From contig NZ_JAAVGY010000006.1 of NCBI RefSeq assembly GCF_014799995.1, positions 11,609 to 75,608 on the forward strand: 64,000 nucleotides of DNA, given 5' to 3'. Positions 44,292 to 52,154 of this stretch are shown here, one piece after another. The position numbers were made by a program, and so were the translations under genes. The notes under the pieces were generated by a model, which was not told where the DNA came from, searched no databases, and saw only the letters and a program-made list of their open reading frames with translations. How positions within the stretch are numbered: the stretch's first letter is position 1; each line of letters opens with the position of its first letter. This DNA comes from Helicobacter sp. (GTDB taxonomy: Bacteria > Campylobacterota > Campylobacteria > Campylobacterales > Helicobacteraceae).

Positions 44292-45616
44292 AATTTCACC
44301 CCTTTTGGAAAGATAATTTTAAAGCAATGTATCCCCTCTTGCGGTTTTTCTTGAGATTCTAAAGCATAATGATAACCAAAACCCAAATGGTGTAACTCCA
44401 AAATTCCCTTTAAAATCCCAAGCCCAAGCCCATAACCTTGAATCAAAGTGTGTGTGTCTTCACGCGAAAAAGGTTCAAAATAATAAAAAATAGATTGTTT
44501 GAGCGGCGCACCAAAGTTGCAAACATTAAGGACAAAAAATTCACTTTTCTCCTGTGGCAATCCCCAAGTTACCATATTTTCAAACCCTTTTTCTAGCCTT
44601 GCTTGAACGACAATCTTGCCCCTGCTCTTATATTTTTTCGCATTTTCAATGAGATTCTTTAAAGCAATGGATAAAAACTGCAAATCCCCATAGATTTTGA
44701 AACTTTCTTGAATCTGAATTTCTAATTCCTCTTCTTCTAAGAATAAATGCTCTAAAGCGTCCAAAATCAATGTCTCTACATCAAACTCACTCCACACAAG
44801 CAAATCCCCGCCCTCTTGAATTTTCTCAAATGTCAAAATCTGACTTGTAAGATTATTAAGATTGCTAACACACCGCGCCACAATAGCCTTTTGCGGATTG
44901 TCTGGCATCATTTCTAATGCAAGCTTTGCCTTAGAAATCGGAGTTTTGAGCTCGTGTCCAATATTTCTTAACACAAATTCCCGCGTCATCATTAGTTTAG
45001 AAATTTTTGCACTCATTGTATTGAAACTTGAAGCTAATTGTGCTTGTTGCGGCTCTTTTGGTACAGGAATCTTGATTTTATAATTTCCTTTGGTAAATTC
45101 TTGTAAGGCATTTTGCAAAACCTTTAATGGCTGCAAAAGGGCTAAGACGATTGAAAAAATCAAAAGAAGCACCAAAAAATTCAAAAAAAACCATACATTT
45201 AGCCCATTATCCTCAAACAATTCCTCCTCATAATCTTTGAGTGCCACAAAATCCATACCTAAATATTCCAAACAAAACCCATAATTGCTTTGGATTCTAA
45301 AGATTTTCACTTTTGTGAAAGATTCTTTGTTTTCTAAGAGTATCTTGGCGTCCTCTGGCATTTGCTGCACCATTTGATAATGATTACTTTCTATGATTTG
45401 GCGCAAACGCACTGTGTTTCCGCTAATAAATTCTAATAGAGATTGCTGCGCCAAAAAGATTGTTTTAAAAAGGACTGCTTCTTCGTTTTTTCGTAGATTA
45501 TTGACATTAGTAAAATAAATAATCACTCCGCTAATGCAAAGAGAAACCACAAACAAAAGATAAATTTGCACAGATAGAGGGGGAATGAATTTTGGAAATG
45601 AGAGATTCTTAATCAC
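44279..45616 (-). CDS. Sensor histidine kinase
   Basis: A 445-residue inner-membrane kinase. The preferred start is GTG 45614-45616, overlapping the regulator stop by 8 bases; longer frames would run deep into the regulator gene. Order: helix near residues 16-34, periplasmic sensor of about 110 residues, second helix near 145-165, HAMP, then HisKA with IGHELKTPISKAKLALEM (His near 220), N-box LIENAKKYKS and G-box GYGLGLGILKGILELH. The input signal is unknown. The neighbouring phosphate-related genes suggest phosphate or envelope stress. Confidence 0.88.
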   Translation of the reverse strand: MIKNLSFPKFIPPLSVQIYLLFVVSLCISGVIIYFTNVNNLRKNEEAVLFKTIFLAQQSLLEFISGNTVRLRQIIESNHYQMVQQMPEDAKILLENKESFTKVKIFRIQSNYGFCLEYLGMDFVALKDYEEELFEDNGLNVWFFLNFLVLLLIFSIVLALLQPLKVLQNALQEFTKGNYKIKIPVPKEPQQAQLASSFNTMSAKISKLMMTREFVLRNIGHELKTPISKAKLALEMMPDNPQKAIVARCVSNLNNLTSQILTFEKIQEGGDLLVWSEFDVETLILDALEHLFLEEEELEIQIQESFKIYGDLQFLSIALKNLIENAKKYKSRGKIVVQARLEKGFENMVTWGLPQEKSEFFVLNVCNFGAPLKQSIFYYFEPFSREDTHTLIQGYGLGLGILKGILELHHLGFGYHYALESQEKPQEGIHCFKIIFPKGVKLWKS

Positions 45617-46277
45617 AGAATTTATAACCAATTCCCCAAATAGATTGAATATATTTGGGCTTTTTGGCATCATCGCCTAATTTAACGCGCAAATTTCTAA
45701 TATGCGTATCAATGCTTCGCAAAGAGGAATCAGAAGCGATAGAAGAGATTGCTTGTGCTAGAGATTCTCGCGAATAAGGCTTGCCTCTATGGGCAACTAA
45801 TAGGCTTAAAATTTCAAACTCCGCTGGCGTAAGCTCTATATTATAGCCTGCGACACTGACTTTATGCTTATTGACATCTATCTCTAAATCTCCATATTTT
45901 ACGCTCTGATTTTTTGAGTAACGTTTGAGCAAAGCATTAATGCGCGCCACGAGTTCAATGGGTTCATAAGATTTTGCTAGATAGTCATCAGCTCCTCTCT
46001 CAAATCCCAAAATTTTGCTACTAATATCCGCACGCGCAGAGGACATAATAATGGGTATATCGCTAATCTGACGCACCCTCTGGCACAATTCCAATCCGTC
46101 CATTTCTGGTAGCATAATGTCCAAGACTGCTAAATGGAATCCGCCTTTGCTTTTTAGCCAATCTAGCGCGGTTGTTGGGCTTGTCGTCGCCATTACCTCC
46201 ATACCACTTTGACGCAGATATTCCACTAGTAATTTTTGCATTTCCAAATCATCTTCTACAATCAAAATCTTATACAT
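45609..46277 (-). CDS. OmpR-family response regulator
   Basis: A 222-residue two-domain regulator. The receiver has the acidic pair ED in ILIVEDD, phospho-Asp53 in VLDIMLPEMDG and the KSYEPIEL lysine region. The C-terminal winged helix has VAGYNIELTPAEFEILSLL and RSIDTHIRNLRVKLGDD...IWGIGYKF. It is activated by the kinase encoded directly downstream. Targets are unknown. It starts 3 bases after the stop of the small periplasmic protein gene. Confidence 0.93.
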   Translation of the reverse strand: MYKILIVEDDLEMQKLLVEYLRQSGMEVMATTSPTTALDWLKSKGGFHLAVLDIMLPEMDGLELCQRVRQISDIPIIMSSARADISSKILGFERGADDYLAKSYEPIELVARINALLKRYSKNQSVKYGDLEIDVNKHKVSVAGYNIELTPAEFEILSLLVAHRGKPYSRESLAQAISSIASDSSLRSIDTHIRNLRVKLGDDAKKPKYIQSIWGIGYKFCD

Positions 46278-46280
46278 TGG

Positions 46281-46628
46281 CTACTCCAAGCTTTCTAAAA
46301 GTTTCTCCATATTCTCCGCGTCTAAAATTTCTGCTACTGCGCAATAAAATGCAATTCTTGCCTTGATATACTCCTCGCTCACTTCTTGAAATGCTTGCTT
46401 GTATTGCTCTAAATCTACTTTTGTGCCATTTTTCAAATCTAGCAATAAACGATTCCGAATGCGATAGCCATTTTGTTGGTAGGCTCGCTTTTCCGCATAA
46501 AATTCTGCCATTGCACTCTTAAGCATTTCTTGTCTTTGGGGAGTTAAGCTTAGATTTTTTAATGTGTTTTCAATCTCATTACTCCACAACTGCACGCACA
46601 AGACTAGAAAAACAATCAAAACTCGCAT
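46281..46628 (-). CDS. Small periplasmic protein, LTxxQ (Spy/CpxP-like) candidate
   Basis: A 115-residue protein from ATG 46626-46628, with a Sec signal (MRVLIVFLVLCVQLWS) followed by a fully helical acidic/basic domain. The segment LSLTPQRQEML fits the LTxxQ motif of Spy/CpxP chaperones, but only one motif is clear. CpxP-type proteins bind the sensor domain of a cognate kinase or buffer misfolded envelope proteins. Its place as first gene before a regulator-kinase pair fits such a role; this is inference. An upstream in-frame start would spoil the signal peptide. Confidence 0.6.
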   Translation of the reverse strand: MRVLIVFLVLCVQLWSNEIENTLKNLSLTPQRQEMLKSAMAEFYAEKRAYQQNGYRIRNRLLLDLKNGTKVDLEQYKQAFQEVSEEYIKARIAFYCAVAEILDAENMEKLLESLE

Positions 46629-46706
46629 TAAAATCCTAAAAATTAAAATACACAATCATAAAAAGCAGGGGAATCATAAAGAGATTCCGCGCTTAAAAGC
46701 TAGAGA

Positions 46707-48491
46707 CTACTTCTCCTCTGTTTCTTGTACAACCTCTAACCATTCTTCTTTTGTGAAGATTACTTCCACTGCCTCCATTAAGTTCATCGCAATATCTGCA
46801 ATAAAGGAGCTATCATTAAGGATTGAAGTCGCATTGGCTGCACTGATTTTTTCTTCTGCAATCAATCGCTCTACATCACGCATAATATTTTTATCAAACT
46901 CTTTTGGCAAATCTTTCGTCGCCCTAATTTGTTTGAGAATCACCACTGCACTTTCATCTTTCATTAGTTTCAACTCTTCAATCCCGCGCAACAATTCTCC
47001 TAAATCCTTGCGCATTGAATTATACTGCTCGGCAAGATAACGATTTGATGAGATAGAATAGACTTTCATATTCGCTTGGATTAATTTTAAGTTCTTTGTC
47101 GCTTCTGTGATATTGCGTGCCGCAATTTTAAAGGAATAAATGCGTTGGTGTTTATTCTCATCTTCCACATATCTTTGCGCTTTGGTAGAAAACTCCATAA
47201 TCGCGTCAAATAGCACTTTAATCTTTCTCTTATAAAGATAATCCAAATCCACATCACCGCTAAACCATTTTTTGGTTTTAATGATTGTCTCAAAGCTTTC
47301 TTTTCCGCGAATATCACTGCGGTTAAAGCCAATCGTATGTGCAATAAGCGCATAAGCATTGTTGTATAAATGCACGGATTCCTTTTGCAAGGCTTCAATG
47401 GCAGTATCAGAGTATTCTATAATGTTGCTATCTAAATACAAAGGAGCGTCCATTTCCCTATCACGAGGGGCTTTAATGGTTTTATCTAAGAAAAATACGA
47501 TTTGCTTGATAAAAAGAGAGATAAGAATCACGCCTACGAGGTTAAACATCGTATGAAAAAGAGCAGTTTTGAGTGCTATATTATCATGTGCAAGTCCTAA
47601 AAAATCTGCCGCAATATTCACTAAATGCACAAAATATGGGAAAAAGATAATGACGATAATTGCGATACTGAAGTTAAAAATACAATTTGCGATTGCGAGT
47701 TTTTTCCCTTCAATGTTTGCACTAAGACTTGCAACTACTGCGGTTACGACTCCTCCGACACTCGTTCCAAGTGTAGCGGCTAGCGCGTTTTCAAAGCCAA
47801 TCTGCCCGCTGACTAATGCAGAGATGATAATCGCTAGTGTTGCGTGGCTACTCTGCACAATTCCCGTCATCACAGCACCAAGCCCTACAAAAATAATCAC
47901 GCCTTTAAATCCGTCAAAGTTAAAACGTGAAAGGTCCATAATTTCTTTATAAGATTCAAAACCACTTTTAATATAATCCACACCCAAGAAAAAGAATCCA
48001 AGCCCTACGAAAATTAATCCAATCCCTTTAAACACATTGTCTTTTTGGAAATTCAACACCGTTCCACATACAATTAGCGGAATCGCCAAAATAGAAATAT
48101 TGATACTTGTTAATCCAACGATGAGCCAAGAACCTGCGCTATTGCCTAAATTTGCCCCAAAGATAATCCCAATCCCTTGAGCAAGCGTAATCAAACTAGC
48201 AGAAAGGAAAGAAATAGAAATCACAGAAACAAGGGTTGAAGATTGCATTAACATTGTTGTAACCACACCAAATACAATACTTTTAAAACGCGTATCGGTG
48301 GATTTTGTCAAAATCTTCTCCAAAAGCCCCCCACTAAAGGATTTGAATCCAGAGCTTAGATTCATCATACCAATTAACAAAATAGCGACCCCCGCTAAGA
48401 TTTGTGCTATTTCTGGAAACACAACCAAAAAATACAGCATTAAAACGATGACAACAATCAAAGAATAACGTTTAATGTTTTGCAATCTCAT
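46707..48491 (-). CDS. Na/Pi cotransporter family protein with C-terminal PhoU-like domain
   Basis: A 594-residue protein. Residues 1-330 carry about nine membrane helices with the paired QSS motifs of the NptA family: TTMLMQSSTLVSV near 85 and GIVQSSHATLAIII near 215. Residues about 345-594 form a helical PhoU-like cytoplasmic domain. Such proteins take up phosphate with sodium, or are linked to phosphate sensing. The ATG at 48489-48491 directly touches AAAAGGA; the TTG two codons later has better spacing and may be the true start. It lies 52 bases or more upstream of the LTxxQ gene, in the same direction. Confidence 0.9.
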   Translation of the reverse strand: MRLQNIKRYSLIVVIVLMLYFLVVFPEIAQILAGVAILLIGMMNLSSGFKSFSGGLLEKILTKSTDTRFKSIVFGVVTTMLMQSSTLVSVISISFLSASLITLAQGIGIIFGANLGNSAGSWLIVGLTSINISILAIPLIVCGTVLNFQKDNVFKGIGLIFVGLGFFFLGVDYIKSGFESYKEIMDLSRFNFDGFKGVIIFVGLGAVMTGIVQSSHATLAIIISALVSGQIGFENALAATLGTSVGGVVTAVVASLSANIEGKKLAIANCIFNFSIAIIVIIFFPYFVHLVNIAADFLGLAHDNIALKTALFHTMFNLVGVILISLFIKQIVFFLDKTIKAPRDREMDAPLYLDSNIIEYSDTAIEALQKESVHLYNNAYALIAHTIGFNRSDIRGKESFETIIKTKKWFSGDVDLDYLYKRKIKVLFDAIMEFSTKAQRYVEDENKHQRIYSFKIAARNITEATKNLKLIQANMKVYSISSNRYLAEQYNSMRKDLGELLRGIEELKLMKDESAVVILKQIRATKDLPKEFDKNIMRDVERLIAEEKISAANATSILNDSSFIADIAMNLMEAVEVIFTKEEWLEVVQETEEK

Positions 48492-48630
48492 TCCTTTTAC
48501 ATAAAATTAAGCGGCTAAGTATAGCAAAAGTTTGGCTATTTTCAATTTATCCCTTAAAGATTTCAATCACAAAACTTCATATTTTCCTTAAAAAATAAAA
48601 TAATTTTTAACCTTTTAGGATTATATTAAC

Positions 48631-48636
48631 TATAAT
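48631..48636 (+). promoter_or_regulatory. -10 box of the NDH-2 gene
   Basis: A perfect TATAAT preceded by AAC lies 40 bases upstream of the AAGGAG-led start at 48677, in the divergent gap with the Na/Pi transporter gene. Confidence 0.5.
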
Positions 48637-48676
48637 GTTTTAAGATAAGCTTTTGAAGTCAAAAAAGGAGTGCAAA

Positions 48677-49891
48677 ATGGAGCAGGAAGCCAAAAGGATT
48701 CTTATTATTGGGGGTGGTTATGGCGGCTTAAAAGTTGCTTTGGGCTTGCAGAGAAAATATCAAGGGAATGCAAAAATCACTTTGATCAGCAAACACGACT
48801 ACCATTATCAAACGACTTTGTTACATAAAGTAGCAATTGGAACATTAAGTGCTAGAAAAGCACGCATTTATTATCGCAAGATTCTCAATCCGCAAAAAGT
48901 GCAATTCATCAAAGACAAAATTACGAATCTCTGCCCGCAAGAGAATAAAGTCATAGGCAATGGGGGCGAGTATTTTTATGATTATTTGGTTATTGGGCTT
49001 GGCTTCAAACCCGATAATTTTGGAATCCTTGGAGTTGATAAATACACCTATAAGCTTTCCTCTCTCAATGCCGCACTAAAACTAACAAAAAATATTGAGG
49101 ATAAATTCAAAGAATTTGTGCATACCAAAAACCCAAAAGATTTGCAAGTGATTGTGTGCGGCACAGGCTTTACAGGGATTGAGTTTGCTGCGGAGCTTGC
49201 GACACAATTAGAAGAGCTTTGTTTGATTTGTGGAATTGATAGAGAAATTCCAAAAGTTACCTGTATCGGACGCTCTAAACATATTCTACCGGTTTTTAAC
49301 GAAAGTCTCGTCCAAACCGCAGAATCCAAGCTCAAAGCTCTTGGCGTAGAGATTCTATCAGGTGCGACAATCAAAGAAATCCAAGAGGGAAAAGTTCTAG
49401 TAGAAAAAGAGGGGCAAATACAAGAAGTGTATGGTAATACAATCATTTGGAGTGCGGGTGTCAAAGGAAGTGATATTGTAGAAAAATCCGAGATTCCAAA
49501 CAAAAAGGGACGCATTCAAGTCAATTCTCAACTGCAATGCAAAGAGTTTCCAAATATTTATGTGGTAGGGGATTGCGCTATGGTCGTGAGCAAAGACGCA
49601 ATTCACGCGCCTACTGCGCAGCTCTCCGCACAAATGGGAGACTATCTTGCGGAACTCCTATGCGCAAAGCTAGAAAATCAAACCTTTGAAAACCAATTTT
49701 ATTTCAATCATCGGGGCACGGTTTGCTCTATTGGACATACTGATGGCGTGGGCATTGTGTATCACAAGAATGTCAAGGGAGAAATGGCAGCCTTTATGAA
49801 AAATACGATTGAAAACAAATGGCTTTATAGCATTGGAGGAATGGATATGGTGCTTAAAAAAGGGCAATTCCGCTACCGCACAAGCAACTAA
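48677..49891 (+). CDS. Type II NADH dehydrogenase-like FAD oxidoreductase
   Basis: A 404-residue flavoprotein from ATG 48677, behind AAGGAG. It has two Rossmann motifs: ILIIGGGYGGLKVALGL for FAD (about residues 8-24) and VIVCGTGFTGIEFAAELA for NAD(P)H (about 158-175). It also has YDYLVIGLGFKPDNFG and the FAD-closing VYVVGDCAMV. It oxidises NADH with quinone at the inner face without pumping protons. Sulfide:quinone reductase is less likely because the expected cysteine pattern is absent. Confidence 0.9.
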   Translation: MEQEAKRILIIGGGYGGLKVALGLQRKYQGNAKITLISKHDYHYQTTLLHKVAIGTLSARKARIYYRKILNPQKVQFIKDKITNLCPQENKVIGNGGEYFYDYLVIGLGFKPDNFGILGVDKYTYKLSSLNAALKLTKNIEDKFKEFVHTKNPKDLQVIVCGTGFTGIEFAAELATQLEELCLICGIDREIPKVTCIGRSKHILPVFNESLVQTAESKLKALGVEILSGATIKEIQEGKVLVEKEGQIQEVYGNTIIWSAGVKGSDIVEKSEIPNKKGRIQVNSQLQCKEFPNIYVVGDCAMVVSKDAIHAPTAQLSAQMGDYLAELLCAKLENQTFENQFYFNHRGTVCSIGHTDGVGIVYHKNVKGEMAAFMKNTIENKWLYSIGGMDMVLKKGQFRYRTSN

Positions 49892-50197
49892 CCAATGCAA
49901 TTAAGGGAATTTGGGAGATTGTAAGTAAGCTTTCATCGTATCATTGCAAGATTCTGCTACCGCGTCATTGCGAACATTTTGTAAAATGCGTTTTATTGCG
50001 TCATTGCGAACCGATTTATCGGCGTGGCAATCCATAATTTTGAACCTTAAAAAATAAAACAATGGAATCTTTAAAGTTAAAGGCGAGATTCTGCATTATG
50101 GATTGCTTCGTCGTTACACTCCTCGCAATGATAAAAAGAAAAATGCCCTTGCGAACATTTTGCAAAAATGCGTGGCAATCTATAATTTTGCTCACAA
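49892..50197. repeat. Cluster of intergenic palindromic repeats
   Basis: This 306-base gap between convergent genes holds four or five repeat copies. Inner stems: CATTTT/AAAATG (49975-49988), CCGAT/ATCGG (50011-50022) and CATTTT/AAAATG (50156-50170). The second module at 50058-50094 (CAATGGAATCTTTAAAG, TTAAAGGCGAGATTCTG) runs directly into ATTATGGATTGCTTCG, showing the fixed order of the two modules. No gene is seen. Confidence 0.8.
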
Positions 50198-51403
50198 TTA
50201 ATGCAATGCTGCATTAAGCTCTATTTTGCGATTGGAACGAAAGGCAATCATTGCCCCGCTCTTAGAATCCTGTCTGAAATGCACACCATTCTTAGCCGAC
50301 AAATCGCGTCCCTTGTATAATCCACTTTCTTTAATCTCAAAGTCGGGATTGATTTCTGCAATTTTGCGTGCTTCTTCCTCACTGATTTTAAAAATCGTTC
50401 CTGCTAAAACTGCGATTCCACCATCTACGATACAACCATCTCCTAGACTGATTCCTGTGGAACTATTCACACCCAAAAGGCAATTTCTACCAATACTAAT
50501 AGGGTCTGCATTCCCTCCGCTTAAGACACCCAATATACTAGCACCTCCGCCGACATCACTGCCCTCACCGACAATAACGCTAGAGCTAATGCGTCCCTCA
50601 TTCATACACGCACCCATTGCACCAGCATTAAAATTCACATAGCTAGCTCCGGGCATTTGGGTATAACCACCCTTACCAAGATATGCTCCAAAGCGCGTTT
50701 TGGCAGTGTCAAGCAGGCGAATATTATCGTATTGCGGAATCACTTGCATTAAATAGCGAGGAAATTTATCTACAAAGTCAATCGCGGGAAACTCTCCACG
50801 CATTTTAAGCGCAATCTCATTCTCTCTTAACCACTCTAATTCATAAGGCACATTACCGCTCCAAGCGACATTGGTTAATAGCCCAAAGATTCCGTCTAGC
50901 TGCAAGCTTCTAAGCGGTGCTTTGCCAAGTGAGAGCGCAAGCAATTTGAGATAGGCGGATTCCACACTTTTGCATTGTGCATCTTGATAAATGGCGCAGA
51001 ATCGGTAACGAAAATCACCCTTTTCGGTATAGATTCTATTCTCTTGCAATGCGCGTTGCAACTCTAAAAGCACCGCAATATTTTTGTGTGTGTTGGGGCT
51101 TTCTTGCGTCTCTGCTAAATACCCGCCAAAACTCGCCAAAGCCGCAATGATAAATCCCTCTGTAATCCCAAGCACAAGCTCGCTTTCACACTCCTCTAAC
51201 ACTTTACATTCTTCGCGCAAGGATTCAAAAATCGCATAAGCACCGAAATTCTCACCCCAATTTAACACAGGATAAGTTGCTTGCAAGACTTTACCATTTA
51301 TCGTGCCTACATCTGCATAACAAATCCCAAATCCTAGAGGTTGTTTATAATGCGGCACACTCTGCAAAGATTCTACTTTTGTTTTAAATTCTTCCTTATT
51401 CAT
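50198..51403 (-). CDS. dapD: Tetrahydrodipicolinate N-succinyltransferase, long Campylobacterota form
   Basis: A 401-residue enzyme of the succinylase branch of lysine and diaminopimelate synthesis. The C-terminal third is a left-handed beta helix of hexapeptide repeats: YLGKGGYTQMPGASYVNF, VIVGEGSDVGGGASILGVLSGG, ISIGRNCLLGVNSSTGISLG. The N-terminal domain is longer than in the 274-residue E. coli enzyme, as in Helicobacter and Campylobacter DapD. ATG 51401-51403 is preceded by AAGGAG. It appears monocistronic. Confidence 0.93.
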   Translation of the reverse strand: MNKEEFKTKVESLQSVPHYKQPLGFGICYADVGTINGKVLQATYPVLNWGENFGAYAIFESLREECKVLEECESELVLGITEGFIIAALASFGGYLAETQESPNTHKNIAVLLELQRALQENRIYTEKGDFRYRFCAIYQDAQCKSVESAYLKLLALSLGKAPLRSLQLDGIFGLLTNVAWSGNVPYELEWLRENEIALKMRGEFPAIDFVDKFPRYLMQVIPQYDNIRLLDTAKTRFGAYLGKGGYTQMPGASYVNFNAGAMGACMNEGRISSSVIVGEGSDVGGGASILGVLSGGNADPISIGRNCLLGVNSSTGISLGDGCIVDGGIAVLAGTIFKISEEEARKIAEINPDFEIKESGLYKGRDLSAKNGVHFRQDSKSGAMIAFRSNRKIELNAALH

Positions 51404-51510
51404 AAAAACTCCTTAAAAATTTGTAGATTATAACCAAATTCAAATAAAAATTTAAAGAATCCGATGACTTGAAATAAGTTATAATTTGCAAAAATTTATA
51501 AAGGCAAACA

Positions 51511-51909
51511 ATGCAAAAAGAAGATTGGATTTTGTTTTTGGTGTTTCTCATTGGCGGATTATTGCTTATTGCGCTATTTTTCGTATTCTTGGGTGATAAA
51601 TTTAACAAAAAAGAAACCACTTCTGATACACTAAAGATTCCAAATGCCCAAGAAATCCTAGAACTCCTTAAAGACAAGAAAAACGACTTAAAACAACTAG
51701 AACAATACTCCAAATTAGCCTTTGCGCATTATCAGCAATATATGCAAGAAATTGAAAGCTTTGACTTAGAATTTATTACGATTCTCACTTCACATAAGGG
51801 TGTGAGTGCCAAACTCATTTTGGAAGTGGAACGACATTTCAAGCAACTCAATCCCGCACGCAAAGAATTATTAGAAAAAGCCTTAGGTATGGGGCTAAAA
51901 CATCGCTAG
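51511..51909 (+). CDS. Small membrane-anchored protein, unknown function
   Basis: A 132-residue protein with one N-terminal membrane helix (WILFLVFLIGGLLLIALFFVFLG, residues 6-28) and a helical cytoplasmic domain of about 100 residues rich in Lys, Glu and Gln. The C-terminal part has VERHFKQLNPARKELLEKALGMGL. AAAGGCAAACA precedes the ATG. I recognise no family. It is divergent from dapD and lies 245 bases before the chemoreceptor gene. Confidence 0.8.
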   Translation: MQKEDWILFLVFLIGGLLLIALFFVFLGDKFNKKETTSDTLKIPNAQEILELLKDKKNDLKQLEQYSKLAFAHYQQYMQEIESFDLEFITILTSHKGVSAKLILEVERHFKQLNPARKELLEKALGMGLKHR

Positions 51910-52089
51910 TTTCAACTTAAAAAACCTCATTGATTGCAAGAATTTTTCGCAATTCTTATATTAAGCCAATCTTGTTGGTTCAATGAAGTATTGCATTAAT
52001 TATTTATTATGTGCAACAATTCCGATAACTTCTTTAATTAAGATAAAAATTATTTAACTTTTGTTAAAAAATATAAATCACGTTTTTGA

Positions 52090-52095
52090 TATAAT
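52090..52095 (+). promoter_or_regulatory. Probable -10 box of the chemoreceptor gene
   Basis: TATAAT preceded by TTTTGA lies 60 bases before the ATG, after a T-rich, A-rich stretch. A GGAGG ribosome site follows at 52140-52144. A sigma-28 site would need a GATA-type -10 with a TAAA upstream, which is not clear here. Confidence 0.4.
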
Positions 52096-52154
52096 TCTCA
52101 AATTTTATGTTATGACAAACAACATAACAAATAATGAATGGAGGTTAAGTTTTT

